Shown: piece after piece, positions 1 to 8,738 of the stretch
Layout of the letters: the number at the start of each line of letters is the position of its first letter
Position numbering within the stretch: position 1 is the stretch's first letter
NCBI GenBank assembly: GCA_964464925.1
Contig: CAYXLI010000026.1
Location: 1 to 64,000, forward strand
Length of the DNA stretch: 64,000 nucleotides
Source: CAYXLI01 sp964464925
Lineage (GTDB): Bacteria; Acidobacteriota; Terriglobia; Bryobacterales; Bryobacteraceae
Direction of reading: 5' to 3'
Translations under genes and position numbers: made by a program
Notes under the pieces: generated by a model
Told to the model about the DNA's origin: nothing
Database searches by the model: none
The model's input: only the letters and a program-made list of their open reading frames with translations

Positions 1-4
1 TCCG

Positions 5-268
5 TTGCGGCGATTCGCCTCGATTTTCCGTTGTGATGACATTTCAGGTACACCTCTTTCTAGCGTGATGGTCGCAGGCTGGGTGTTCTGTGACTTGGGC
101 GAAGGGCAGGTAAGTGGAAGAAAAGTGGGCAAATCGAGTTGGAGGAAGTTTGTGACCGCTAAGGATGGCTGGGGCTCGCCACAGCAGATCATGGCTTTGA
201 TTTACGACTCGGTGAGAAACATCAACAAGAATCGGAAATATCATCTCGATTATTTGTCCCCTGGCTGA
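5..268 (+). CDS. Doubtful short ORF at the window edge
   Basis: An 87-codon open frame from TTG that may continue from outside the window. It resembles no family I recognise. Codon use is flatter and less GC-rich at third positions than in the genes to the right, and there is no clear ribosome binding site. The stretch 1-442 is the least gene-like part of the window. The frame may be a fragment of a decayed gene or no gene at all; I keep it only because nothing better occupies the region. Confidence 0.15.
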   Translation: MRRFASIFRCDDISGTPLSSVMVAGWVFCDLGEGQVSGRKVGKSSWRKFVTAKDGWGSPQQIMALIYDSVRNINKNRKYHLDYLSPG

Positions 269-442
269 GAGTTGGTGCAGGTCACGTATCCGAACCAGGG
301 GTGCCGGCGCTGGAGGTACAACACAGGCGATCTTCGCGCAGCCGAGCAATCCTACTGGGATGGGGCGATCGATTCGGGAAGTGAACTACCGCTACATTAC
401 CTGTTCGGAGGGATTCACCATACCAGGAGTCTTGAGTTCTGA

Positions 443-664
443 ATGAGAACACATCAAAGTCGACTTGTGTCGTTCAATGTTCGCGGAATGCTCACCGCAA
501 TAGCTCTGTTGGTGTGCTTTGGTTGCGGTTTAAGAGATCGGGCAACCGCGGAGATGAAGGTAATTCACCTCATCGACCAACTGCATGATGCTGAAAGCGC
601 ATACCGCAGAGCGAACGGGAGGGTCCGTGGTACATCCAGCGTCTGGCCGCTAAGACACTCCTGA
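443..664 (+). pseudogene. Decayed pilin-like or lipoprotein gene (73 codons, probable frameshift)
   Basis: The N-terminus has a hydrophobic segment ending in a lipobox-like VCFGC (about residues 24-28). It is followed by AEMKVIHLIDQLHDAESAY, which resembles the start of the soluble domain in acidobacterial pseudopilin-like proteins (a helix rich in I/L with AxxxY). The frame then turns unlike protein after ANGR. A neighbouring frame starting near 622 reads YIQRLAAKTLLITRRAHG, which could be the natural continuation, so I suspect a frameshift around 612-622. That second frame soon runs into the arabinofuranosidase gene on the other strand, so the gene would also be truncated. Function is inferred only from general resemblance. 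Confidence 0.3.
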
Positions 665-695
665 TAACCAGACGGGCGCATGGCGCTGATCGAAC

Positions 696-2690
696 TCACC
701 GGTTGCGGAACTCGATTACCGTGATGCTGGAAGCGGGGAAAACATGCGTTATCCCACCGGGAGCGATGGCTATCGATGTTCGAACCGGCACAACAGCCTG
801 GGGTTCGGCCTCATTGTTCGCCTCATAGATGCTGGCCGCAGCGAGCGTCTGGACAGCCGCACCGGAGGGATGGAATCCGCTGAGGTCGATCCGAGCCTTT
901 ATGTCCCTCGTGAGATGGCGATTCACACAGAACAGGGTCAGCCGGTCGCCGGCATCATTCCTGGCAGCAACGATGTCCAAGTAAGGCACGTCCTTGATCA
1001 CCGGAAGACGTCTCACGCCGCCTTCCACGCTATATTTTTCGCTATCTGTGGAGGTCTCGACGGGCACTGCCGCATCCGCAGTCGAATACATTCGGAACGC
1101 CCAGTAAGCAGGTGTGCCGAACACGCGCCCGCGCTTTTTCCAGATCCCTCCGAATTCGATCAGCCCCGTCATATCGGAAAGTCGCGTGAAACCGGCGGTG
1201 CGAATCAGTGTGTTCAACATTCCGGCAGTACACAGGGCTCCGGCCATATTGGTGAAACGCGGCCCGCGGTCATCTGGTGCCCAGAAAAGCCACTCGGTGA
1301 ATGCGATGCCGACTCGACCGGCCGCATCAGGCGCCGACTGGATCTGGTCGTGCATCGCGCGAAGGCGCCGCTCCAACTCGACGGGAAGGGCGAAAGCGGC
1401 TTTTGCGATGAACTCGTTACTGGCGCCGTTTGCCGTTACTTCGCCGGGACGGACGACAAAGTGCGTGGATAGATAGTCAATGAGTTTCGAATTTTTAAGC
1501 TGCTCTGCGTTCCATTGTTCAAAATGATCGGGGTCCTGGCCGGTGGCAATCAACGTCGCCTTAGGGTCGACCTGGCGGATCGCCGCCGCGAAGGCGCGAG
1601 TGTGATCCGCAATCCGTGAGATTGTAGGGTAGCCGGTCTGGAAATCCCCCCAAAGCTCGTTGCCGAGTTCCCAAACGAGTCCTCCCTTTCCACTGTTCCA
1701 CTTTTCGTCGACATACCGGACCCAGCCGGCTGCTTCCTGCGGCGTTCCGGTCCCCAGATTGAGGGCGATTTGGGGTTCCGCTCCGATGAGGCGGCAGAAG
1801 GCAAGGAATTCGTCGGTGCCGAAGTGGTTGTACTCGGGCATGCCCCATGCCACGTTCAGCATCGAAATCCTCTTGTCCATTGGACCGACGCCTTGCCTCC
1901 AATGATAGGCGGACGTGAAATTGCCGCCGAACCGAACGATCGGGGTTTTCAGATCGCGCGACATTGCGATCATTTCCGGGTCCATTCCTTGAACTGCGTC
2001 ATCCGGCCAAAGCATGATTTGATCAACCAGGACCCTGGTCCCGTTCGAAACGGAGATCACGAAATCCATGGGTTCGAGCGACGCACCGTGCGACGGATCC
2101 AGGCTGAGCGCGAAATCTGCGCGGGACCACTCCGGCGAACCCTTCAGTGTTGTGTCGCGGTAGACGACGTCAGGCCTATTGCGCTGCCGAAGCGAAACTC
2201 TTACTTCTCCCGGGCCGCTCAGATGTTTGATATACAGGCTGCCGCGATATCCGCGCGTTCGATGCAGGGGCAGATAGACGGCCTGACGAATTCCAACTTC
2301 GTGCTCAGGGAGAGCGAGCAGCATGAGTGACCGGTAGGAGTTTGCGGCATCGCCCCAGCGCGGCTCATACCGTGCTCCCTGCCGGGCATCGAGCGGTTCC
2401 CAGGGAAGGGGCAGACCGAGTTCGGAGGAGCGGTAGAATGCCGGGTTCGCATCCAGTTTGCGCCGCAGCTGCGTTGCATTCCAGAGGTTGTCTTCCAGGC
2501 TGGGGTTCTCGAGAATTTGGGCCCACAGGCCGCCGTAGGTCGAGTTTCCGATCGGCTCGAGGAATGTGCCGTAGATGCTTCTAGGGATCTTGTAATTTGC
2601 CGTGTTGGCCGCGTTTACTTTGACTACTGCCTCCTGAGCAGGCAGCACTCCTGTGGCGATCGCGGTAATTACCAGCATCCATATGCGCAT
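696..2690 (-). CDS. Secreted alpha-L-arabinofuranosidase, GH51 family
   Basis: This 664-residue exported glycosidase should release arabinofuranosyl side chains from arabinan, arabinoxylan or related plant glycans. A signal peptide ends near LPAQ (residues 1-19). The family opening is seen in IYGTFLEPIGNS, then a (beta/alpha)8 domain with the acid/base Glu345 in ELGNELWG and the nucleophile Glu466 in GIAFTEWLFW, and a beta-rich C-terminal domain. The length fits GH51 enzymes carrying an extra N-terminal module. The ATG start has GGAG 8 bases upstream. It stands alone, with no sugar-uptake genes beside it. Family and catalytic residues are read from sequence; substrate is inferred. Confidence 0.9.
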   Translation of the reverse strand: MRIWMLVITAIATGVLPAQEAVVKVNAANTANYKIPRSIYGTFLEPIGNSTYGGLWAQILENPSLEDNLWNATQLRRKLDANPAFYRSSELGLPLPWEPLDARQGARYEPRWGDAANSYRSLMLLALPEHEVGIRQAVYLPLHRTRGYRGSLYIKHLSGPGEVRVSLRQRNRPDVVYRDTTLKGSPEWSRADFALSLDPSHGASLEPMDFVISVSNGTRVLVDQIMLWPDDAVQGMDPEMIAMSRDLKTPIVRFGGNFTSAYHWRQGVGPMDKRISMLNVAWGMPEYNHFGTDEFLAFCRLIGAEPQIALNLGTGTPQEAAGWVRYVDEKWNSGKGGLVWELGNELWGDFQTGYPTISRIADHTRAFAAAIRQVDPKATLIATGQDPDHFEQWNAEQLKNSKLIDYLSTHFVVRPGEVTANGASNEFIAKAAFALPVELERRLRAMHDQIQSAPDAAGRVGIAFTEWLFWAPDDRGPRFTNMAGALCTAGMLNTLIRTAGFTRLSDMTGLIEFGGIWKKRGRVFGTPAYWAFRMYSTADAAVPVETSTDSEKYSVEGGVRRLPVIKDVPYLDIVAARNDAGDRLTLFCVNRHLTRDIKARIDLSGFHPSGAAVQTLAAASIYEANNEAEPQAVVPVRTSIAIAPGGITHVFPASSITVIEFRNR

Positions 2691-2808
2691 TACGTTGTCT
2701 CCAGGAAGGGAGGTTTAGAGCAAATCGTCATCGACAGCATATCGCGTTGATGGCCGGGAGATGCGGAGTTCGCGCAGTTCCAACATCATCTGCACCGTGG
2801 CGATCAGA

Positions 2809-3312
2809 TTATATTCCCAGGAGGCGCGCCAGATAGGCCTCGGCTTGCGGGTCTCCCTCGGGAGGCGCCCAGGGGGCGAACTCCTTATCGCTCGACGGAT
2901 CCCATGGGCCGGGTTTGATTTCCAGGCAGACGGCATGATCGGAGATTGCGGTGATGGTGTGCCAAATTCCGGCCGGCAGGTCGATGCCTTTTACGATCGG
3001 GAGTCCGTTGAGCCGGGGTGGAAGAGGGGTGGGCTCGGCAGTGCCGATGAGGTGAGTTGATTGAATAGAGCCTTTCCCATCGAAGCAAAACACGGCCAGC
3101 AAGCCCTCCAGCACGACGAAGGTTTCGGATTTGGGCGGAGTTGCGTGACGGTGGGGAGCTACATAGCTGCCCCGGAGCAGCGCGTTCAGGAACCGGTGAG
3201 GATTGTCCTGGGGGCCGGAATGGAGATTGTGGTTGATTCGGCGGCGCGCGGCTATCCGGGCGCGATCGACGGTGCGGCGGATCAGCGATTCGTCTATGAG
3301 CTGAGGACCCAT
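2809..3312 (-). CDS. WbuC-type cupin metalloprotein
   Basis: A 167-residue single-domain cupin of the WbuC family, small metal-binding beta-barrels often found near surface-polysaccharide genes and of unproven activity. Likely metal ligands are His54 and His56 in APHRHATPP, Glu63 in KSETFVVLEG and His118 in AGIWHTI. The C-terminal EIKPGPWDP is typical of the family. No polysaccharide operon surrounds it here; it is divergent from the YbaK-like gene across a 148-base gap. Start by ATG, with only a weak Shine-Dalgarno sequence. Confidence 0.8.
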   Translation of the reverse strand: MGPQLIDESLIRRTVDRARIAARRRINHNLHSGPQDNPHRFLNALLRGSYVAPHRHATPPKSETFVVLEGLLAVFCFDGKGSIQSTHLIGTAEPTPLPPRLNGLPIVKGIDLPAGIWHTITAISDHAVCLEIKPGPWDPSSDKEFAPWAPPEGDPQAEAYLARLLGI

Positions 3313-3460
3313 ACTCTACGAGTGTCCCGCAACTGGGTGGCGGCGCGCACATATGCGGGTTTAGCCCCAATTCAGGCCGGCACGCGATGCGTAAGTCCGG
3401 TATTCCGGCCGTTCCAGCAGTGGAACCTGCAATGCAGGGATCAGCGCGGAGGACATGGGA

Positions 3461-3928
3461 ATGGCTGTCGTGGAGAAGGTACAACGCTATCTGGACCAGT
3501 CCGATACCAGATATACACATAGCATCCATCCTCGAGCCTACACGGCGAAGGACGTCGCAAGGGTCGAGCACATACCTCTCCGCAAGGTGGCAAAGTCTGT
3601 CGTGTTCCGGACCGACAAGGGATTCGCTCTTGCCGTGCTGCCCGCGGACGAACATATCGATCTGGAAGAATTGAGGCTACTGCTGGGAGTTGAACGCATC
3701 CGGCTCGCCTCGGAATACGAACTCAGTATTCTCTTTGCGGATAGCGAAGTAGGAGCGATGGCACCCTTCGGGAATCTATACGGCCTGCCTGTATACGTGG
3801 ACAGCAGTCTTGCTGCAGAGGATGTGATCGCATTCAATGCCGGAACGCATAAGGATCTGATCCATATGCGCTACGCCGACTTCGAGCGCCTTGTGGGTCC
3901 GTCCATCATCCATTTCGGCCGACCATAA
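3461..3928 (+). CDS. YbaK/ProX-type aminoacyl-tRNA deacylase domain protein
   Basis: A free-standing YbaK/prolyl-tRNA-synthetase-associated domain of 155 residues. Members of this family hydrolyse mischarged aminoacyl-tRNAs such as Cys-tRNA(Pro) or Ala-tRNA(Pro). Supporting motifs are the early LRKVAKSVVF segment with the conserved lysine, and the GAMAPFGNLYGLPVYVD segment that lines the pocket. A second in-frame ATG six bases upstream (3455) sits only 2 bases after GGAGG, whereas the ATG at 3461 is 8 bases away, so I choose 3461. Which tRNA it edits cannot be told from sequence. Confidence 0.82.
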   Translation: MAVVEKVQRYLDQSDTRYTHSIHPRAYTAKDVARVEHIPLRKVAKSVVFRTDKGFALAVLPADEHIDLEELRLLLGVERIRLASEYELSILFADSEVGAMAPFGNLYGLPVYVDSSLAAEDVIAFNAGTHKDLIHMRYADFERLVGPSIIHFGRP

Positions 3929-4101
3929 GGTTATGCCACTGGCCCGGATGAATCGTGCCGGAGGTGCTCCAATGCCAGGGCACGGCTGGCGTTGTCGAGC
4001 TCATGGGAACTGATCAGACGTAGCAGTCTGGTTGGAGGTGCGAGTTCCCGAGCGGCACGAAGATGGCAGGATGCGAGGCGTCCTCAGCCTGCCGGGCCAG
4101 T

Positions 4102-4977
4102 TTAATCCGGTAAACTGATCACGGGAGCCGGACACTCCCCGATAATTCCAAACACCTTGGTGCGGAGTCCGCCGAGCTTGGAAGTTACGTGGCCCCGGCC
4201 AATCACCACAAGCGTTCCGCGCAAAGCCATCACCGCCTGATGGATACCATGGGCCACGCCGCCCTCTTCGAAGTGATAAGGCACGGATACGCCTGAGTCC
4301 TCCAACACTTTCTTCATACGGTCATTCGCCACGCTGAGTAGAAACGGATGCAACTGGCCGGAGCAGGACGGGTCTGAGGGGATGCCGGATACGGAGACGA
4401 CGTGTACGGCTTGCAGGTGCGCACCTAACTTGGCGGCCAAGGTGCAGGCTTGCCGGAGCAGGAGGACGCTGGATTCCTTGAGGTCCAGCGCACAGAGGAG
4501 CTTGGGGGTTCCGCCAGCGATATGGGGTGCCTGGTCGAGGTGGGCGGCAGTCCAAACGGGGCAGGGTGCGTGGTGCAGGACTTTTGCGGTGACCGAGCCG
4601 AGCATGGTGCGGCGGATGAGGCCGCAGCCCTGGGTGGGCATCATGATCAGGTCCACAGATTCCGGCTCGATCGATTCCAGGATCGTGTCAGCGGGATCAC
4701 CTTGCTTGAGGAGCGTGCGCGATGGGATCTCCGAGAAATGCTGAGACTGGAATTCATCGAGCTTCCGCTTTCGCGTCTCGCGGAGTTCGTCGATGTTCAC
4801 CATGGCAGCGAACGCCTCGACCTCGGCAGTGGTGTACCAGCCCTGGGGGATCTCGATCGTGTTGAGAAGAGTGACTCGCGCCGCCAGCCGTAATGCCATT
4901 TCGCGCACTTGTGCCGCGGCTTCGACCGCGCAGCGAGAAAAATCGACTGGAAACAGGATGTTGCGGATGTTGAGCAT
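4102..4977 (-). CDS. Tandem-domain universal stress protein
   Basis: 291 residues with two UspA domains (about 1-145 and 155-290). The first domain carries the nucleotide-binding pattern MMPTQGCG followed by LGSVTAKVL and CPVW; the second is less complete (VVIGRGHVTSKLGG, ECPAPVIS). Such proteins bind ATP or form dimers and promote survival in stress or starvation. The neighbour at 5063 is a clear paralogue in the opposite orientation, with 85 bases between the start codons. That intergenic region probably holds both promoters and contains CCAAT-N7-ATTGG at 5008-5024. Confidence 0.87.
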   Translation of the reverse strand: MLNIRNILFPVDFSRCAVEAAAQVREMALRLAARVTLLNTIEIPQGWYTTAEVEAFAAMVNIDELRETRKRKLDEFQSQHFSEIPSRTLLKQGDPADTILESIEPESVDLIMMPTQGCGLIRRTMLGSVTAKVLHHAPCPVWTAAHLDQAPHIAGGTPKLLCALDLKESSVLLLRQACTLAAKLGAHLQAVHVVSVSGIPSDPSCSGQLHPFLLSVANDRMKKVLEDSGVSVPYHFEEGGVAHGIHQAVMALRGTLVVIGRGHVTSKLGGLRTKVFGIIGECPAPVISLPD

Positions 4978-5062
4978 AACCGTCTAACAGAGGAAGCACC
5001 TGTTGGGCCAATGCCTGGGATTGGTTCGGGAATTGCACAAACGAAGGCCGGAGGGCGCTGAC

Positions 5063-5929
5063 GTGACTTTCCGCAAGATTGTGTTTCCGGTTGCGTTTTC
5101 AGAACGCTGCCGCGGCGCCGCACCATATGTGCGCGCATTTGCCCATCGATTCGCCTCAGACGTAGAGCTGTTGCACGTGATCGAGGCGCAATACACAGTG
5201 ATCGGCACGCCGGAGTTGGCGCTGTTGCCGGACGAAGAAACAATTGAGGAATTGACACACCGGGCCTCGGACAAATTGCTCGAATTCCGGGCGGAGTTTC
5301 TTTATGACGTCCACGCGACGATCTGCGTGAGGAGCGGGGATGCCACCAGCGTGATTACGGAGATCGCACGCGAGCAGATGCCGAATCTGATCATGATGCC
5401 CACGCACGGATATGGACCGTTCCGCAGGTTCATCCTGGGCTCGGTGACAGCTAAGGTGCTTCACGATGTAGCTTGTCCGGTGTGGACCAGCGCTCACATG
5501 GAGCAACCTCCGACTGAGCCGCTGCCGAACATTTCGCGCGTGCTTTGTGCGGTGGATTTGCAGCAGAAGAGCGTTTGCACTCTGAAGCTGGCCTTAGCGC
5601 TGGCACAGGCATGGGAAGCGAAGCTGGAAGTGGTACACGCGATCACTGCGCCGGAAGCGCAGCCCGGCAAATGTCTGGACAGCAAATTCCGCACGTTCCT
5701 CTATGACGTGGCGCACGAAAAGATCGCCAGTTTCCAGAAAGAAGCAGGGACGAACGTGCCGGTGCACATTAACGGCGGGGAGATCGCAACGTATGTGCAC
5801 GACATTGCGCTACAGAGGCACAGCGACATTCTGGTTATCGGGCGGGGGAGCCACAGCATGCTCGGGCGTCTGAGGCCCCATTCTTACGCGCTGATTCGCG
5901 AATCGCCGTGCCCGGTGCTGAGCCTTTAA
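5063..5929 (+). CDS. Tandem-domain universal stress protein (paralogue of the divergent neighbour)
   Basis: 288 residues, two UspA domains. The first has MMPTHGYG, LGSVTAKVL and ACPVWTSAHM, nearly matching the paralogue at 4102-4977; the second ends with VIGRGSHSMLG and ESPCPVLSL. I choose GTG at 5063 because it has GGAGGG 7 bases upstream and gives the family N-terminus FRKIVFPVAFS; the longer frame back to 5003 adds a charged extension with no family match. The head-to-head arrangement suggests an inverted duplication or shared control. The exact stress signal is unknown. Confidence 0.87.
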   Translation: MTFRKIVFPVAFSERCRGAAPYVRAFAHRFASDVELLHVIEAQYTVIGTPELALLPDEETIEELTHRASDKLLEFRAEFLYDVHATICVRSGDATSVITEIAREQMPNLIMMPTHGYGPFRRFILGSVTAKVLHDVACPVWTSAHMEQPPTEPLPNISRVLCAVDLQQKSVCTLKLALALAQAWEAKLEVVHAITAPEAQPGKCLDSKFRTFLYDVAHEKIASFQKEAGTNVPVHINGGEIATYVHDIALQRHSDILVIGRGSHSMLGRLRPHSYALIRESPCPVLSL

Positions 5930-5961
5930 CGGTGAACTGGCGTTTGCGGAAACGTTTGTAA

Positions 5962-5990
5962 TTGCTAAGTGGCTGTTTCGCGTCTATAAC
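5962..5990 (+). promoter_or_regulatory. Sigma-70-like promoter for the JAMM/TonB fusion gene
   Basis: TTGCTA at 5962-5967 and TATAAC at 5985-5990 are separated by 17 bases. Transcription would start near 5997, about 11 bases before the GTG start at 6008, leaving room for the weak GGCAGG ribosome site. Read from sequence only. Confidence 0.5.
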
Positions 5991-6007
5991 TGAGGGCAGG
6001 CTAGAGA

Positions 6008-7666
6008 GTGTCACCTACATCTTCTATTTCCGGCAGTGGCAATGCGAAGAGCGGGTATTGGCTTTGGGAACCGGAAGGCGCCGCGACGGCGCTGCTGGTT
6101 CACCTTCAAGTTATAGAGAAGATTCGGCAGATTGTTATGGCGGGGTTTGCGTCTCTGCCACGAAGGGGGCTGGAAACGGGCGGGCTGCTATTCGGACGCG
6201 TGGAGCAGCTTGCCAGCGGTCGGCGGCTGATTACCGTCGAGGGCTGCGAGGCGTTCGAATCGGAGCACGTCTCCGGACCGTCTTACGTCCTCTCCGCGGC
6301 GGACAGACATGCGCTGCAGGACCGGCTGGACGCGCTAGATATCAACGACATAGTCGGTTGGTTCCGAAGCCAGACGCGCGACGGCCTTGCACCGGACATG
6401 GCGGACGCGGACCTCTTCCAAAATTTTCTGGGGAACGGAACGATTCTGCTGCTTGTAAAGCCTCATCGGGGCGCTACCGCGGAGGCCAGAATTTACGCGC
6501 GCGAGAACGGAGAGTTTGCCGACTTCGGTCTGGAGTCTTTCCCCTTTTCGCGGAAGGAACTCGACAAGGGGCCGGTGCTCTCGATAGAACCGGCGCCCGC
6601 CACTATTTCGGCAGGCATCCCGGCGCCAGAAGACGCGGAAGCGAAGCCAGCCAAACCAAACCATAGGAGCCGCTACTGGCAGTGGATCTGGCTGCCGGTT
6701 GCGCTCTCGGTGGCGCTGATCGGAGTGATGCTGTGGCAGCACCGGCGTCCGATACCTCCGGCTACGGCAGTAGTGCAGTACGGGAATCCCAAATTGCTGA
6801 AGTTGTCCCTGGAGCGTCATGGAGACAGTCTGCGGTTGGTGTGGAACAAGGATGCACCGGAAGTGCAGACCGCTTCGAACGGAGTACTGCTGATCGACGA
6901 CGGCGGAGTGGAGACAAGGTTCGACCTGGACCACTCGCAGTTGCAGGGCGGTGCCGTTGCCTATCATCCGAACAGCCAGGACGTAACGTTCCGGATGAAT
7001 GTGGATTCACCTTCCGGCCATGTTGCGAGCGAGCCGTTGCACGCATGGCTGCAACCGCTGAATGAACCAGCGGCGGGTCCTCCCGCAGCGCTCGCGCAGA
7101 ACCAGATGAGAGCGCGGAGGAAGCCACCTCTCAATCCGAATAACGACGATGATGACGGTAAACCATCTCCAGCGAAGCCGGTGCAGCAAGCTGCACTGCC
7201 TCCGGTGGCCGAAATCCACGAACAGCCAGTGACGGCGGCAGCTCCGCCGCCCGCCGCCGAGCCAGCTCCGCGGAAGGCGGAACCACAACCGCTGGTGGCG
7301 AATGTGCGGGTAGAGCCTGCTCCGGAATCCGGCATACGGCGGGGTCTTCAAACGATTCCAGTGTTGCGGCTGCTTCAGCGGCGCCGGTATAAAGCGGGTA
7401 CGAATTTTGCTCCGCCAAGGGCTGTGCTGCATATGCCGCCGCAACTGCCTGCGCAAGCTGCGGCGGAGCGGAAAGATCTAGGCGTAGACCTGAAGCTCAC
7501 TATCGACGAAGATGGGAAGCTGCAGAGGACTGAAGTGCTAACCCCGGGGGCGGACCAAAAGGCCTTGAACGCTGCGGTGGCGTCGGTTCGTAAATGGCGG
7601 TTCGAGCCGGGACGGATCGGGGACAGGCCGGTAGTCAGCAAGGTCATTGCGCATTTCCGGTTCTGA
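6008..7666 (+). CDS. Degenerate JAMM-like domain / single membrane span / TonB C-terminal domain fusion
   Basis: 552 residues. Residues 50-190 read like a JAB/JAMM metalloprotease fold: ETGGLLFGR has the usual glutamate (Glu56) and VGWFRSQTRDGLAPD lines up with the HxH...S..D motif. The two zinc histidines are replaced (Arg120-Ser-Gln122), so zinc hydrolysis is unlikely. A membrane span lies near 224-244, followed by a Pro/Ala-rich linker to about 450. The C-terminal 90 residues look like a TonB/TonB-like energy-transducer domain (DLGVDLKLTIDEDGKLQR, VRKWRFEPG). The JAMM part would be cytoplasmic and the TonB part periplasmic. No ExbB/ExbD is adjacent. Its role is unknown; possibly a scaffold coupling a cytoplasmic binding module to the envelope. 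Confidence 0.75.
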   Translation: MSPTSSISGSGNAKSGYWLWEPEGAATALLVHLQVIEKIRQIVMAGFASLPRRGLETGGLLFGRVEQLASGRRLITVEGCEAFESEHVSGPSYVLSAADRHALQDRLDALDINDIVGWFRSQTRDGLAPDMADADLFQNFLGNGTILLLVKPHRGATAEARIYARENGEFADFGLESFPFSRKELDKGPVLSIEPAPATISAGIPAPEDAEAKPAKPNHRSRYWQWIWLPVALSVALIGVMLWQHRRPIPPATAVVQYGNPKLLKLSLERHGDSLRLVWNKDAPEVQTASNGVLLIDDGGVETRFDLDHSQLQGGAVAYHPNSQDVTFRMNVDSPSGHVASEPLHAWLQPLNEPAAGPPAALAQNQMRARRKPPLNPNNDDDDGKPSPAKPVQQAALPPVAEIHEQPVTAAAPPPAAEPAPRKAEPQPLVANVRVEPAPESGIRRGLQTIPVLRLLQRRRYKAGTNFAPPRAVLHMPPQLPAQAAAERKDLGVDLKLTIDEDGKLQRTEVLTPGADQKALNAAVASVRKWRFEPGRIGDRPVVSKVIAHFRF

Positions 7667-8201
7667 TGCGGGCGATGAAATCATTCATTCTCCTGTGACC
7701 GGTGACCTTCCGGAATTCATCGAGCAGAATATCGAAGCCGTGGAACTCGCGTGCGAGTTCGCCCGGTTCTATCAGGAAGGCTGGATTCATCGGTTTGACG
7801 GTGGGATCGGAATCGGCCACTGCGATGGTTGCTGCAAAAACTCCGCCTGGCTTTAGGGCGCGGCGGATCTGCGCGAACAGGCTTCGCTGTAAATAGCGGG
7901 CGTTGCAAACGAGGTCAAAGGTTGCGTCAGGCAGACGCGTGGATTCCAGATCTTCAAGCCTCGCTTCCAGATTTGGATGCCGGCCTTGCAGCGCGGCAAT
8001 GGCGACGTTGGAATAGTCGAGTGCTAAGACACGAAAGCCGGAGCGCGCCAGGTAGAGCGCGTTCCGGCCTTTGCCACAGGCCACATCAAGAGCGAAGCCG
8101 GCGTTCACCAGACCGGCGGCCTGAATGACCACCAGATCCGGATCTGCGCCGGCTTCTTCTCCTCTGCTGTATCGTTCGTTCCAAGTTCCGGGCGAAGGCA
8201 C
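7644..8201 (-). CDS. Class I SAM-dependent methyltransferase
   Basis: A 185-residue Rossmann methyltransferase. Motif I is LDVACGKGRNALYLA (residues 38-52), followed by an acidic turn VLALDYSN for the ribose and a typical LKPGGVFAA post-motif. It resembles the small TehB/UbiE-like group, whose substrates range from metalloid ions to small metabolites; none can be assigned here. Its 3' end overlaps the convergent TonB-fusion gene by 23 bases. Confidence 0.8.
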   Translation of the reverse strand: MPSPGTWNERYSRGEEAGADPDLVVIQAAGLVNAGFALDVACGKGRNALYLARSGFRVLALDYSNVAIAALQGRHPNLEARLEDLESTRLPDATFDLVCNARYLQRSLFAQIRRALKPGGVFAATIAVADSDPTVKPMNPAFLIEPGELAREFHGFDILLDEFRKVTGHRRMNDFIARIRTGNAQ

Positions 8202-8210
8202 CCGACCAGT

Positions 8211-8738
8211 TTAGTTGACTCTGTTGTGGGTCAGGCGGTCATACAGGAAGCCTGCACCGCCGCCGGCGAGCGCACCGATCGCTGCGCCGCGTCCACCCCC
8301 AGCAAGAGCACCAATCGCCGCACCAACACCACCTGTGCCGGCCACAATGGCTGCGGATTTCTTCCAGGAGCGGCCGCGGTGCACGGTCGTCACATAGGTG
8401 CGTGAAGGCTCCACATAGTTAGTGCGGACTACACGCGCCGGTTGCCGATAAGTCCGAACTTCCCGGACTGTATCAGGCGCATACGCCACTGGGCGATATC
8501 CGTAAGGCTCCGCGCATCCATTGTTCGCCACCGGATAGGCGGTCTGATCGTAAGCAGGTGTCCCGTAGGCTGGAGGGGCTACCTGTCCATAAGCGGCCGG
8601 CTGTGCGTAGCCGGTAGCAGGCGTCATGAAGTTATTTGCGTAAGCTGGTGCCGGATTGCGAGTCCATCCGACAACCGCGACGGCCGCTAGAAGTCCAATA
8701 ATTGCCAGTAAAAGCCCGGTTCTAAGTCTCGGTGTCAT
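8211..8738 (-). CDS. Membrane-anchored glycine-zipper protein
   Basis: 175 residues. An N-terminal hydrophobic anchor (about 7-25) is followed by a low-complexity Tyr/Pro/Ala-rich periplasmic region. The C-terminal glycine zipper has GAAIGALAGGG occurring twice in tandem (about 137-162), as in YMGG-type or OmpA-linker-like zipper proteins. Such zippers pack helices in membranes. The ATG start has GGAGG 9 bases upstream. Nine bases separate its stop from the methyltransferase start, so they may be co-transcribed. Function unknown; likely envelope-associated. Confidence 0.7.
   Translation of the reverse strand: MTPRLRTGLLLAIIGLLAAVAVVGWTRNPAPAYANNFMTPATGYAQPAAYGQVAPPAYGTPAYDQTAYPVANNGCAEPYGYRPVAYAPDTVREVRTYRQPARVVRTNYVEPSRTYVTTVHRGRSWKKSAAIVAGTGGVGAAIGALAGGGRGAAIGALAGGGAGFLYDRLTHNRVN

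Noticed and set aside
744..1476. Long plus-strand frames of 242 and 120 codons
   Set aside because: They lie antisense to the GH51 arabinofuranosidase, whose motifs and catalytic residues are unmistakable; the frames show no domain and are products of GC-rich codon bias.
2885..3655. 256-codon minus-strand frame across the WbuC and YbaK starts
   Set aside because: It is Arg/Pro/Ser-rich, overlaps two well-supported genes in other frames, and has no recognisable motif.
3929..4101. Possible RNA or small gene between convergent YbaK and USP genes
   Set aside because: Only a weak CAGAC/GTCTG hairpin and no convincing frame or RNA structure could be seen in the 173 bases.
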